A stretch of DNA of 55,190 nucleotides from Pseudorhodobacter wandonensis (lineage in GTDB: Bacteria; Pseudomonadota; Alphaproteobacteria; Rhodobacterales; Rhodobacteraceae). Shown here piece by piece: positions 35,218-44,818 of this stretch. Position numbers and translations under genes: made by a program. Positions within the stretch are counted from its first letter, which is position 1; each line of letters opens with the position of its first letter. The notes under the pieces are model-generated. The model was not told the origin of the DNA. It saw nothing but the letters and a program-made list of their open reading frames with translations, and made no database searches. The stretch spans positions 1 to 55,190 of the forward strand of contig NZ_LGHT01000020.1 of the NCBI RefSeq assembly GCF_001202035.1. The letters are read 5' to 3'.

Positions 35218-36987
35218 ATGAAATCGAAAGAGCAAATTAATGCGGCGAAGCGCAAACAGGTGGAGATGCTCACCAGCGGATTCCGTAGCGTATTCGTCTT
35301 CCTATTCGGCATGTCGGGTGTCATCAACATTCTAGCGCTGACAGGCGCTTTCTACATGCTTCAGATATATGATCGCGCGCTGGGTAGCGCGAGTATCCCG
35401 ACATTGCTTGCCCTTTCGGCGCTGGCGATCGGGCTGTATGTTTTTCAGGGTTTCTTTGACATCCTCCGCTCGCAGATACTTATTCGTATCGGCGCGAGGC
35501 TTGATCGCAAGATCGCGCCGTTGGCGCATCAAGTGGCAATTGATATGCCACGCTTCGGATTCTCCACGTCGGAGTCTTTGGAGCGAGGACGAGATGTTGA
35601 CACAGTGCGGGGGTTTCTCGGCAGCCAAGGACCGGTCGCACTTTTTGACCTCCCCTGGATGCCGATCTTTCTAGCTTTCACCTATTTCCTTCACCCGCTG
35701 CTTGGCGCGCTGACACTCGGCGGTGCTTTCGTCCTGACTCTCATTACAATTGCCACGGAACTTCTCACACGCAAACAGAGCAGCGCGACACACCAAGCGG
35801 CGATCACGCGCAATACAATTGCCGACTCCAACGCGCGAAATGCCGATGTCTTGCGGGCAATGGGGATCGCCGGGCGGGCTGTTCGTCGTTTCAATGCGGC
35901 TAATGAGGAGCATCTCGAACTTCATACCCGTACCAACGACATCAGCGGGACTCTTGGCGCACTTTCCCGCGTGCTGCGTATGATCCTGCAGTCTTCGGTT
36001 CTCGGCCTCGGTGCATTCCTTACTATCAAGGGTGAACTTTCGGCGGGTGCAATCATCGCGGCCTCTGTCGCCGCTGGCAGGGCTCTGTCGCCAATTGACC
36101 TTGCTATTGGCAATTGGAAACACATCGTTGCAGCGCGGACTGCTTTTACGCGGTTAAAGGAAACTGTCGTGGTCCTCGCGTCGGCGGACGAACCTATGCC
36201 ACTACCAAAACCAAAGTTATCCCTGAAAGTCGAAGGAATAACGGTCGCTGCGCCCGGTTCAGGGCGGGTTCTTCTTAGCGATGTGGCGTTCGAAATGAAG
36301 GCCGGACAGGCCGTTGGCATTATCGGCCCAAGCGGTGGCGGTAAAACCACGCTGGTGCGGGCGCTGACCGGCATCTGGCCAACCCTGCGCGGCAGTGTCC
36401 GTCTTGACGGTGCAGAAGTTACCCAATGGGACAGCGAGGCGCTTGGCAATAGCATTGGGTATCTTCCGCAAGATGTGGCGCTGATGGATGCGACCATCGA
36501 AGAGAACATTTCACGTTTCAGCGAAAATGCCGATCCTGAAATGATTGTCGCGGCTGCTCAGGCGGCGGGCGTACACGAAATGATCGTCCACTTGCCCGAG
36601 GGCTACCGTACCCAGCTTGGTGCTTCAGGTACTGCGCTTTCGGGCGGTCAACGCCAACGCATCGGGCTTGCGCGCGCGCTGTATGGCGACCCGTTCTTGG
36701 TTGTACTGGACGAACCAAATTCGAACCTGGACGGCGAAGGGGAAAGCGCACTGACGGAGGCAATCAAGAAAATCCGCACCCGTGGCGGTATTGCCATCGT
36801 AATTGCCCACCGCCCAAGTGCGCTTGCCGCTGTCGATCTTGTGGCCGTCATCCAAGGCGGGCGGATGACGGGTTTTGGCCCGAAAGAGGAAATCCTGGGG
36901 CCCAAGCCGGTCGCGGGCGAACACGGCAAGGTTGCTGCGGATCGCGCTAAATCCAATCAGCGGACAGCAGTTGGAGGTGCATCATGA
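35218..36987 (+). CDS. Type I secretion system permease/ATPase (PrtD/HlyB class)
   Basis: This 589-residue inner-membrane ABC exporter drives secretion of the RTX protein. The membrane domain spans about residues 20-300 (SVFVFLFGMSGVINILALTG, FLAFTYFLHPLLGALTLGG). The ATPase domain has Walker A GPSGGGKTT, signature LSGGQRQRIGLARAL, Walker B LVVLDEPNSNLD and H-loop IVIAHRPS. There is no C39-like peptidase domain, as usual for RTX exporters. The ATG at 35218 follows GGGGGAACACA; a TTG at 35200 is rejected. Its stop overlaps the next gene by four bases (ATGA). Confidence 0.93.
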   Translation: MKSKEQINAAKRKQVEMLTSGFRSVFVFLFGMSGVINILALTGAFYMLQIYDRALGSASIPTLLALSALAIGLYVFQGFFDILRSQILIRIGARLDRKIAPLAHQVAIDMPRFGFSTSESLERGRDVDTVRGFLGSQGPVALFDLPWMPIFLAFTYFLHPLLGALTLGGAFVLTLITIATELLTRKQSSATHQAAITRNTIADSNARNADVLRAMGIAGRAVRRFNAANEEHLELHTRTNDISGTLGALSRVLRMILQSSVLGLGAFLTIKGELSAGAIIAASVAAGRALSPIDLAIGNWKHIVAARTAFTRLKETVVVLASADEPMPLPKPKLSLKVEGITVAAPGSGRVLLSDVAFEMKAGQAVGIIGPSGGGKTTLVRALTGIWPTLRGSVRLDGAEVTQWDSEALGNSIGYLPQDVALMDATIEENISRFSENADPEMIVAAAQAAGVHEMIVHLPEGYRTQLGASGTALSGGQRQRIGLARALYGDPFLVVLDEPNSNLDGEGESALTEAIKKIRTRGGIAIVIAHRPSALAAVDLVAVIQGGRMTGFGPKEEILGPKPVAGEHGKVAADRAKSNQRTAVGGAS

Positions 36988-38737
36988 TTACGGTTAAAGG
37001 CACAAAATCTGAGACCCAGCAAAACGATCCCGCAGATATTTATGCTTTAAAGGCTGAACCTCAAAACGCGCGCACGCCCTATGTGATAGGCGCGCTGATT
37101 GCGGCGCTTGTGCTCTATCTGAAATCAGCAATTTCTCCTAAAGCCGCTACGGCGGGTGAAGAGATAGACGAAGGCGCGGTTTCCCCCGTAGCAACAAGCA
37201 CGCCCCTGACCCAAGATGTTCTTTCGCCGCCTCTTCTGGAGCACGCTCGCTCTATTGACCCGGAGCCGGAAATAACGCCACGCGTTTCGTTCAAGTTTTC
37301 AGCGACCGCGACCCAAACCAATTTTCACGGCAGCAAGGATGTCCAGAAAACGCTCACCTCGGGGTTTTCTGGTAAGATGGAAGCGCCAGCAAATTGGGAC
37401 AGCGCGCCAAACGCACGACCAGATGAGGTGGATCTGCAGTCATTGTTCGGTAGCGCCGATGCCATCGCCGATGCTTGGCCCCCCGAAGAGCCCATAGAAG
37501 AGAGTGCGGTCATCGACGAAACCCATGTCCGAAATCGTGCACCACGATCTGGGCGTCCGAATTACCTGTTTGATGTGACCAGCGGTGCAATGGTTATGAT
37601 AGCGTTGTCCGACCTCCTAGCCAATATCTCGGATCCTGATGGCGACGAGCTGACTATTCTGGATGCGTCAGTTACATCTGGCACGCTAACAAAAGTCGAT
37701 GGTGGCTACCTGTTTCGTGCAGATCCTGCAATGCTTGGCCCGGTCCAAATGAAATTCACGGTCTCCGATGGGCAGGCCAGCATCCCGGAAGTTGCGCATT
37801 TTTCTATCGTTCCAAACGAGAAATCAGGAACGGATCAGGCTGATGTGCTGGCGGGCACTTTTTTTATCGATGAAATCCATGGACTTGCAAACGATGACAA
37901 CATCGATGCGCGTGCGGGCAACGATTTCATCTACGGCGGCTCAGGCGATGATACTTTGTCAGGGGGTCAAGGGGATGATGTGATTTTCGGCGGTGCTGGG
38001 AACGATAAGATTCAGGGTGGTGCTGGCAATGACCTAGTTTCGGGCGGGGACGGAAACGACCATATATTTGGTGATGGAGGCGACGATATCCTATTCGGCG
38101 ACGCAGGTGATGACTTTATATCAGATGGCATCGGCGCAGATATCGTTTTTGGCGGCGCGGGGGACGATCTGGTAGCCGCCACGGCGGATGTGGAGATGAC
38201 TTCTTTGATGGTGGTGAGGGTGAGGACACCTTGGATTATTCCCAAGTTACCTCTGACATGAAGATCAATTTGGTCGCCCAGGTCGCCACAGGCAATGATC
38301 TCGGATCGGACACTATCATGAACTTTGAGATAGTTAAGGGCGGCGGTGGCAACGATCATTTCATTATTGGTGCCGAGGAGGTCACACTTTTTGGTGGGGG
38401 TGGGGCGAATACATTTGAATTTATCAATGTCGTTCCAAGTTCCACGTCGGCCATAACTGCTCATCAAATCCTGGATTTCAACATAGGTGACACGATCAAG
38501 ACCAGCAAACTCCTGATCTTCGAAAAGCCGGACGATGATGACGACGATGACCTTTTCGACGTCATGAGTGGCTCCGCAAAAGAGGCCGATGACTCCAGCT
38601 ACATTCGCTATAGGTACGAAAAATATGATGACGACCGCGAGGAAACCATTGTCGAATGGGACAATGACGACTTCTCTCAATTGACGATTGTCACTCTCAG
38701 CGGTCATCACTTCCTGACTTGGGCAGAGAATTCTTAA
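36984..38737 (+). pseudogene. Membrane-anchored RTX/cadherin-like protein between exporter and fusion protein, frameshifted
   Basis: The first frame (425 codons to 38261) has an N-terminal membrane segment near residues 31-50 (TPYVIGALIAALVLYLKSAI), a Pro/acidic linker, and a cadherin-like domain around 195-285 (LLANISDPDGDELTIL, FTVSDGQASIPEVAHFSIV). It then has about ten GGxGxDxxx calcium repeats (about 290-400). Around 38172-38190 the RTX pattern jumps frame (GCGDDFFDGGEGEDTLDYS) and continues to TAA 38735-38737 with an RTX-type C-terminal region including DDDDDDDLF. A one-base loss (or two-base gain) therefore splits one gene; sequencing error is possible. Position suggests an accessory or second substrate of this secretion system. 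Confidence 0.8.
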
Positions 38738-38772
38738 GTCGTTTTCAAAAGCAATTTGAAGGAGATCACCGG

Positions 38773-40104
38773 ATGGAGACGCAACAAAAATTCGTACCTC
38801 AAAAGCCCGCCAATGCAGTGCGCACGACGACTTTTCGGTTCGGCCCACAGGTCATAACGGCGTGTATTCTTGGTGCATTGCTAATTGGCGGGATAGGAGG
38901 TTGGGCTGCAACGTCCAAGCTTGCCGGCGCAGTAATTGCGCCTGGCCTCGTGATCATCGACCAGAACGTCAAGTCGGTGCAGCACCGCGACGGCGGTATT
39001 GTCTCTGACATTGCGGTAAAATCCGGAGATCACGTTGAGGCCGGCCAGATTTTGCTACGGCTCGACGATGCACAGACACGGGCTGAATTGGCAATTGTGC
39101 AGTCTCAGTCCACAGAATTGACCGCACGCAAGGCGCGTCTACTTGCCGAACGTGAACAATTGCCTGACATCATTTTCCCGGTCGGCTACACAACGGACGC
39201 CGAGTCACAAGCCTTCGCTGCAGCCGAAAGCCGGTTGTTTAATGGACAACGTGAAAGCCGCGAAGGCCAGAAACAGCAGCTTGAATTGGGCATCGTGCAG
39301 ATCGAGGAAGAAATCGCCGGGCTTCAAAACCAAAGGGCCGCAAAGGATGAAGAGATCGCTTTGGTCGAAGCAGAGTTCGACCGCACTGATGATCTGAACA
39401 AACGCAAGCTGATCGAGGCGAGCCGCCTCTACACAATTAGCCGCGAACGCGTTAATCTGCGCGGTGAGTTAGGAGAGATTGACTCGAGCATCGCCCGCGC
39501 CCGCACGCGTAGTAGCGAAATACGGCTTGAGATATTGTCGATTGACCAAACAGCGCGCACCGAAGCGCAGCGCGAACTAAGTGTCGTCGAAGCGCGCCTG
39601 CAAGAGTTGAATGAACGTGCCTCTGCGCTTCGCGACAGGCTGTCTCGCACAGATATCCGCGCGCCCCTTTCTGGCACTATTAACGAGTTGAACATCCACA
39701 CCGTAGGCGGGGTCATCTCTCCAGCAGAGGTTCTCGCAACTATCGTGCCCTTGAACGCAAGACTTAAAATCGAGGTAAGGCTGGCACCTGTGAATATCGA
39801 ACAGGTAGCCAAAGACAGTCCTGCACGGCTGCGGTTCTCTTCGTTCAATCAGCGAACAACTCCGGAACTTCTTGGCAATGTCAGCTATGTGGCACCTGCC
39901 ACGACGCAAGACAAAGTAACGGGGGAGCGGTACTATATTGGCCATGTAGAAGTCTCGGCGCTTGAACTGGCCAAGCTGGGAGAAAGTGCATTGATGCCGG
40001 GGATGCCTGTCGAGGTCTATGTGCAGACAGACGAACGGACCGTGGTATCCTACCTTGCCAAGCCGGTCATGGACCAGTTCAGCCGCGCCTTCCGTGAGCG
40101 TTAA
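38773..40104 (+). CDS. Type I secretion membrane fusion protein (HlyD/PrtE family)
   Basis: This 443-residue periplasmic adaptor links the exporter to an outer-membrane TolC-type channel, which is not encoded here. It has a short cytoplasmic N-terminus, one membrane helix (ITACILGALLIGGIGGWAAT, about residues 28-47), a lipoyl-like segment (SVQHRDGGIVSDIAVKSGDH), long coiled-coil hairpins (about 95-290, rich in Glu/Gln/Arg), and a C-terminal beta-barrel with DIRAPLSGTINELNIHTVGG. The start at 38773 follows AAGGAG by about nine bases; an in-frame ATG at 38719 overlaps the previous gene and is less likely. Confidence 0.92.
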   Translation: METQQKFVPQKPANAVRTTTFRFGPQVITACILGALLIGGIGGWAATSKLAGAVIAPGLVIIDQNVKSVQHRDGGIVSDIAVKSGDHVEAGQILLRLDDAQTRAELAIVQSQSTELTARKARLLAEREQLPDIIFPVGYTTDAESQAFAAAESRLFNGQRESREGQKQQLELGIVQIEEEIAGLQNQRAAKDEEIALVEAEFDRTDDLNKRKLIEASRLYTISRERVNLRGELGEIDSSIARARTRSSEIRLEILSIDQTARTEAQRELSVVEARLQELNERASALRDRLSRTDIRAPLSGTINELNIHTVGGVISPAEVLATIVPLNARLKIEVRLAPVNIEQVAKDSPARLRFSSFNQRTTPELLGNVSYVAPATTQDKVTGERYYIGHVEVSALELAKLGESALMPGMPVEVYVQTDERTVVSYLAKPVMDQFSRAFRER

Positions 40105-41129
40105 GTACCCCTTTCGGTCCTCTGTCGATGCAGAACCTTCCCTGAGTAGAATGACGCTAGTAGAATTTTCCAAAGGTTGCAATAGCCGCGATCTGCAATC
40201 CGGCGGGTTCCGCCCCCGCCCTTGTTAGATCGCGTCTAGGATGAATAGATCTATTTTTATGTTCAGACTTCGCAGGTGTATACGCGCGCATTGAAGACAA
40301 CCGCTGCCATGTGCAGATTGATCTGGAGCTGATCCTCAATCAGTCAGCTACTTTGCGCCCCCCAGCCCAGACACTTAACCTAGGCGCCTACAATTCCAGG
40401 GGGTATTCCATCTGAGAAAGCATCAAGCCGTGGGATCATACGCCTATGGAGCTGGTGTTGCTCAACGAAATTTGACAGGTGCATTCTTCCGAATCATATG
40501 TCGTCTGGACCCTCGGTCCACGATCATGGGAAGTATGATTGTTTCGTAAACTCGACCAGTCTCGAGCATACCAGATGATTGTTTCCATATAAGAAAAAAT
40601 CTTTTAGGAGAAACTTGCGAACCATATCCAATTGTGAACATTTGATCACATTCAGCAAAAATGCCGACAGCTTCCATCATTTAGTTTCACGAACATAAAG
40701 GCCAACCGATGTATCACTTCAGGGTTGTGCGCTTGCGGTGCCGGGCTGGAAGAGATTCAGAGGAGAGAAAGTGTCGGCTGTTTTTAAATTTGAATGATAT
40801 TATATATTTAAGTCTGCTTCCTTCCGTCTATCAGTACGCTGATGACGAAATATTTGTGATCGTACGTTCGGCCGGCCCATCTTAGATTTCAATCCAAGGT
40901 AGAGCTGCCTTCTAAAGAATTGACGCTGTCAGGTGCTGATTTTCCATCGCAACCGTATGAATTGTTCAACAACAGAACAGAATATTGCCATTTACTTCTT
41001 GAAGATATTGCGTGGAGGTCATGTATAATAGGCGTTCAAGCCGCACTTAATTGTTTACTCGCGCGGTTCATGGATCGGATTTTTTGTACTGCTGAATTTG
41101 AAAATTATATTGGCACTTTGCGATATTAA
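40105..41129. other. About 1 kb without a recognised gene
   Basis: Open frames here have no recognisable family and no consistent ribosome-binding sites. GGCGG-GTT-CCGCC near 40201-40213 could be part of a terminator for the secretion operon but lacks a T-run. The part from about 40780 to 41130 is A+T-rich and probably holds the promoter of the response-regulator gene. Confidence 0.5.
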
Positions 41130-41141
41130 ATGGAGTTGAAG

Positions 41142-41819
41142 GTGGCATTGGAAATCATAAGCATAGCCTTTGTCGACGATCATCCGATCTTGCTATCGGG
41201 CATTGAACATGTGTTCAGCGAGAATTCCGGTTTTCGGACGATTGGTACCGGGACATGCGCACAAAGCGTTCTCGACATAGCGGATCGGGATCAACCGGAT
41301 GTGATTGTGGCCGACCTCAATATGCCGGGAAATGTGCTTGAGGCGATTTCTAAGCTCGTCCAAGGCAAGTCAAAGACAAAAGTGTTGATTTTCACCGCTG
41401 TCACCTCGGTCGATCATGCCGTTGCAGCGCTTGAGGCCGGAGCAAGTGGCTACCTTCTCAAGGGCAGTTCCGAAAATGAACTGATCCGTGCGATACGTTC
41501 AGTCCACGACGGTGAGACCTATATATCACCAAGTTTTGGTGCAAAAGTTATTGCCGGACTGCGCAGTGCCTCTGTGCGCCGCGCCTCGGCTGCGGCCTTG
41601 CGCCTGAGCAACCGAGAGGTGCAAGTGCTGCGCCTTTTGTTATGGGGCAAAACCAATCAAGAAATCGCGGACTCTCTTTCACTGACTGAAAAAACAGTAA
41701 AGCATTATATGAGAATGCTTATGCAGCGACTGAATGCGCGCAACCGGATCGAAGTTGTGCTTGCCGCGCAAGAGCTTGGCATTGAAGCGTCTGGACAAAA
41801 ACGCCCTTCAATGAACTGA
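41142..41819 (+). CDS. LuxR-type two-component response regulator
   Basis: The receiver domain (first about 120 residues) has the acidic pair in AFVDDHPILLSG, the phospho-acceptor Asp in VIVADLNMPGN, the conserved Thr in IFTAVTS and Lys in GYLLKGS. The C-terminal LuxR HTH is LSNREVQVLRLLLWGKTNQE followed by IADSLSLTEKTVKHYMRMLM. GTG at 41142 is preferred because GGAG lies about six bases upstream; an ATG at 41130 would overlap that site. It is convergent with the histidine kinase gene 15 bases away, so they probably form a pair. Target genes are unknown; the neighbouring secretion operon is one candidate. Confidence 0.88.
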   Translation: MALEIISIAFVDDHPILLSGIEHVFSENSGFRTIGTGTCAQSVLDIADRDQPDVIVADLNMPGNVLEAISKLVQGKSKTKVLIFTAVTSVDHAVAALEAGASGYLLKGSSENELIRAIRSVHDGETYISPSFGAKVIAGLRSASVRRASAAALRLSNREVQVLRLLLWGKTNQEIADSLSLTEKTVKHYMRMLMQRLNARNRIEVVLAAQELGIEASGQKRPSMN

Positions 41820-41834
41820 GGCTACGCAACCCTT

Positions 41835-43172
41835 TCAAATCAATGGGATCTTGGCGAACAATTCGGTTCCGCCAGTTTCACGTTGCCTAATTTCCAGTGT
41901 GCCACCAAAGACGTCCAACCTTTGCCGGATTCCAAGCAACCCGATTCCACGGCTTGGACGCTTATCCCCCTCATCTCGGTTCAAGACGACAGATCCGCTA
42001 TCGCTGACTGAAATGAGCAGTTCATTGTTCGACACGGTCGCCGAGACCCTCTGCTCAGCGCCACTGGCATGACGATGCGCATTCATCAACCCTTCTTGAA
42101 CCAGACGGTAGCAACAAATCTTCAAGCCTTGGTCAACCGTTTCAGGAAGGTTCTCGAAGACAATATCGACCTTATTGCCTGTGAATTCTTCATGCCTGGT
42201 GGTGGCAAGACGCAGCGTTGCCTCAAGCGTCAGGTCGCGGATTTCGGGCAGGACAAGACCGGTAGAGATCGCGCGAAGGTCCTCAATCACGTGGTCTCCC
42301 AGCTCACGCTTGGTCAAGCCAAGCGGCATAGCCATCGAATTCTCCCGATCAAGCGTCAGCATGAGCAGGCTCAGCATTTGAATTGGGCCATCATGCAAAT
42401 CCGCGCCGATCTGATTGAGAATCTTCTCATTCGCACCGCTGGCTTCGTTTCGGGCCCGGTCTGCTGCTTCTTTGAGAACTCTGTTCTGTCGGGCAATGGC
42501 GTTGATCTCAGTGACGTGTCGCAAATGTGCCGCCCTTTGGGAAATGACAAGCAGCAAAAGTCCCACTAAAGCAATTGTCGAGGATATACCAAGTGCAACC
42601 CAGATTGATGTTTCGACAATTGCTCGTTGACGAAAGAACCCAGTTGCATCCTGATATATTTCCCCGACCGCGATGACCTTGCTGTTGGTGGTGTCAAGGA
42701 TCGGGGCGTGGATTTCCAAGTATGGCGGTTCGATCGTTGTGTCTGGGTGATCTTCGTTGTCGGTATAGACCTCTACCACAATCTCCCCCGCAAGGGCCTT
42801 TCTGAGGTCCTCAGGTGATTCATCTTCATCTAACACTGTTCCATCGGTGCTAAATATCATCTTCCCGTCCAGGTCCCAGATTTTCAGAATGTCAAAATGG
42901 CCCGCGACAGGCAGCCGCAGCAGAAACGATTCAAGCGCTTCTTTACTTTGAACGGAGAGCGCACCCTCTGAGAAAAACTCATGGGCATGGGGTGCAAGAA
43001 AACCCTCCACGTACAATCCGCCGGACTCCGCAGCGTGTTGCAACTGCAATTTGCGGTATTCCGTGGTGAAGTAAAGTCCCAGAAAAATCATTACCATACC
43101 GGCACCAACTATGGCGCAGAGCGTGATGCCCAACATCTGTCGCCGGTTCTGACGAGCTTCCGAAGCGTTCAT
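41835..43172 (-). CDS. Membrane sensor histidine kinase, NarX/HisKA_3 type
   Basis: This 445-residue protein has TM1 near residues 14-34 (LGITLCAIVGAGMVMIFLGL), an extracytoplasmic sensor of about 150 residues, and TM2 near 190-212 (WVALGISSTIALVGLLLLVI). A coiled segment follows, then the HisKA_3 phospho-His in GADLHDGPIQMLSLLMLTLD, the N-box QEGLMNAHRHASG, and ATP-lid motifs ISVSDSGSVV and GIGLLGIRQRL. This class phosphorylates LuxR-type regulators, and one lies tail to tail with it. The sensed signal cannot be read. Confidence 0.9.
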   Translation of the reverse strand: MNASEARQNRRQMLGITLCAIVGAGMVMIFLGLYFTTEYRKLQLQHAAESGGLYVEGFLAPHAHEFFSEGALSVQSKEALESFLLRLPVAGHFDILKIWDLDGKMIFSTDGTVLDEDESPEDLRKALAGEIVVEVYTDNEDHPDTTIEPPYLEIHAPILDTTNSKVIAVGEIYQDATGFFRQRAIVETSIWVALGISSTIALVGLLLLVISQRAAHLRHVTEINAIARQNRVLKEAADRARNEASGANEKILNQIGADLHDGPIQMLSLLMLTLDRENSMAMPLGLTKRELGDHVIEDLRAISTGLVLPEIRDLTLEATLRLATTRHEEFTGNKVDIVFENLPETVDQGLKICCYRLVQEGLMNAHRHASGAEQRVSATVSNNELLISVSDSGSVVLNRDEGDKRPSRGIGLLGIRQRLDVFGGTLEIRQRETGGTELFAKIPLI

Positions 43173-43756
43173 TCTAAAATCTCCAAAAGTTTTGACGAAA
43201 ATGGGCCCGTTCTTAAAAATCTATAGTTTCGAATAGGTGATGTCAGAAAAAATTTTCGAGGTCTTTGAGTAATAAACAATACGTTCCACCTGTGGGGTGA
43301 GTGAACGGTTCGGGAAGGCGGGGGATGGCCAAGACTATCGACAACATGAACTCTTACTTGCAACATGCAAACGCGTTGAATTACGCAGATCGCTACAAGT
43401 CGTACTAAGCGAGCAGATCGCTGAAATCGGCATTTCGGGAGTTTGATGAGGTATTTTTCGTGGTATGATATTTTTGCGTGATTAAATTTCTTTTATAAAT
43501 AACGACTTATGGATATCAGTCTAAGGACCGCCTCTCACCATATTCCACTGAAATTATTAGGTAATATTGGGATTTTTTAGTCCAGCCCCTAATCAGCCCC
43601 TAAATCACGCAGCACTGTCTTCGTTCATTCTGTCAGCGGCTTCTCTCCAACGTTGGGCGCTTTTCTGCGTCAGAATATCGCACTGTGTGAGCGTCCGCAT
43701 ACGCTGATCTGGCACGCGGCATTGTCAGGGTATTCGGTCACGACAGTCACACTTGG
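43173..43756. other. Intergenic region with possible gene debris
   Basis: There is no firm gene. A 27-codon frame at 43326-43409 (MAKTIDNMNSYLQHANALNY...) follows a G-rich stretch and could be a small peptide, but nothing supports it further. On the minus strand near 43610-43720, MRTLTQCDILTQKSAQRWRE followed by AADRMNEDSAA and a stop looks like the C-terminus of a lost gene, family not recognised. Confidence 0.35.
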
Positions 43757-44209
43757 TCAAAGCTGCGGGGGCATCCCTGCCCTGCTATACCCGCCCCGCG
43801 CGTCCATGACATTCATGTGGATTGAGGCGGCGATGCGGGTCGCGCGATCGATCACTAGGGCCGCACCTTCGGGCGGGCAAACCTCTTTTGCGGTCTGGCG
43901 GAACAGGTCCAGCCACCGCTCGAAATGCTCCGCCTCAACTGGCAAGGGCAAGTGCTTTGGCATCGGCGCGCCGTGGTAGCGACCGGTCATCAACGCCACC
44001 GAGGACCAGAAATCGACCATCTTTTCCAAATGCGGTGCCCAGTCATCGACATGCGCGGCAAAGATCGGACCCAGCAGTGGATCGGTGCGGATGCGGTCGT
44101 AAAACCCATGCACCAGCCGGGTCAGGTTTGCGTCATCCAGCCCCGTGCGCGCCATCAGATCAGCGGTGACGGCGGGGCGGGCGCTGCGGATATCATTGGG
44201 GGTCGTCAT
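43757..44209 (-). CDS. Group III truncated haemoglobin
   Basis: This 150-residue globin of the group III (trHbP) class has the 2-on-2 fold segments LTRLVHGFYDRIRTDPLLGP, FAAHVDDWAPHLEKMVDFWS and the proximal-His region MPKHLPLPVEAEHFERWLDL, typical of the group. Such proteins are linked to NO or reactive-nitrogen handling and microaerobic respiration. It is divergent from an NsrR-like regulator and close to a cbb3 oxidase cluster, which fits that role. The start at 44209 gives the normal family length. Confidence 0.92.
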   Translation of the reverse strand: MTTPNDIRSARPAVTADLMARTGLDDANLTRLVHGFYDRIRTDPLLGPIFAAHVDDWAPHLEKMVDFWSSVALMTGRYHGAPMPKHLPLPVEAEHFERWLDLFRQTAKEVCPPEGAALVIDRATRIAASIHMNVMDARGGYSRAGMPPQL

Positions 44210-44254
44210 AAGGGCTGCATCCTTTATTCACTTTGCATCAGGGATAAACTCTGT

Positions 44255-44275
44255 TAATACGTATTGTAAATACTA
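44255..44275. promoter_or_regulatory. Candidate operator between haemoglobin and NsrR-like genes
   Basis: AATACGTATT at 44256-44265 is a perfect 10-bp palindrome, followed by GTAAATACTAA, giving repeated A/T-rich half-sites in the divergent promoter. Rrf2 regulators bind such sites next to their own genes. Assignment to this regulator is inferred. Confidence 0.4.
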
Positions 44276-44291
44276 ATTCAATGGATGTTCC

Positions 44292-44732
44292 ATGCGCCTA
44301 ACCTCCTTCACCGATTATGGCCTACGCGCATTGATGCGAATGGCATCGGGGCCCAATCGCGCCTTTTCTACTGCTGTATTGGCGACGGAATTTGGACTGT
44401 CACGCCATCACCTGGCCAAGATCATGGCGACCCTTGCCAGTGGTGGCATCGTGACCACCCGGCGCGGTGGTGGTGGTGGTGCCATGCTGGCCCGTCCCGC
44501 CGATCAAATACCGTTGGGTGAAGTGGTGCGCCTGCTGGAAATGGGGCAACCGCTGGTCGATTGCTTTGCGGAAAGCGGCGGCACCTGCACCCTGATTGGC
44601 TGTTGCAGCCTCAAATCCCGATTGCGCAGCGCCGAAGTTGCGTTTCTGGCCGATCTTGACCGCTCCAGCCTTGCCGATGTCGCCCTGCCGCCATTGAACT
44701 CTGTTCCAACCGAAATGCCTGTTTTGGCATAG
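44292..44732 (+). CDS. nsrR: Rrf2-family regulator, NsrR-like (Fe-S, NO-responsive)
   Basis: This 146-residue regulator starts MRLTSFTDYGLRALMRMASG and has a winged HTH (STAVLATEFGLSRHHLAKIM, about residues 26-45). The Fe-S ligand region has Cys91, Cys99 and Cys104/105 (DCFAESGGTCTLIGCC), spaced as in NsrR/Rrf2 proteins. NsrR loses its cluster on NO exposure and derepresses detoxification genes. Divergence from a truncated haemoglobin and position ahead of the cbb3 genes support a nitrosative-stress role. Other Rrf2 subtypes cannot be fully excluded. Confidence 0.87.
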   Translation: MRLTSFTDYGLRALMRMASGPNRAFSTAVLATEFGLSRHHLAKIMATLASGGIVTTRRGGGGGAMLARPADQIPLGEVVRLLEMGQPLVDCFAESGGTCTLIGCCSLKSRLRSAEVAFLADLDRSSLADVALPPLNSVPTEMPVLA

Positions 44733-44744
44733 AATAATCCGGGG

Positions 44745-44758
44745 CTGATCTGTGTCAG
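44745..44758. promoter_or_regulatory. Weak FNR/NnrR-like site upstream of ccoN
   Basis: CTGAT-CTGT-GTCAG resembles the FNR-family site TTGAT-N4-ATCAA (7 of 10 positions) and sits in a GGCTGA/TCAGCC inverted repeat about 60 bases before ccoN. Oxygen control of cbb3 genes by FnrL is common in Rhodobacterales. Without a better match this remains tentative. Confidence 0.35.
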
Positions 44759-44818
44759 CCACGCGATCCCTAATAGACCTAGTCTGAACCCCATGTCCTT
44801 GCGCGAACGGAATATTCC

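Noticed and set aside
38160-38260. Programmed ribosomal frameshift in the RTX protein gene
   Set aside because: No slippery heptamer is seen near the frame change; a simple indel is more likely.
43326-43409. 27-codon small gene
   Set aside because: Only a G-rich stretch precedes it; there is no homology or context support, so it is mentioned only in the intergenic note.
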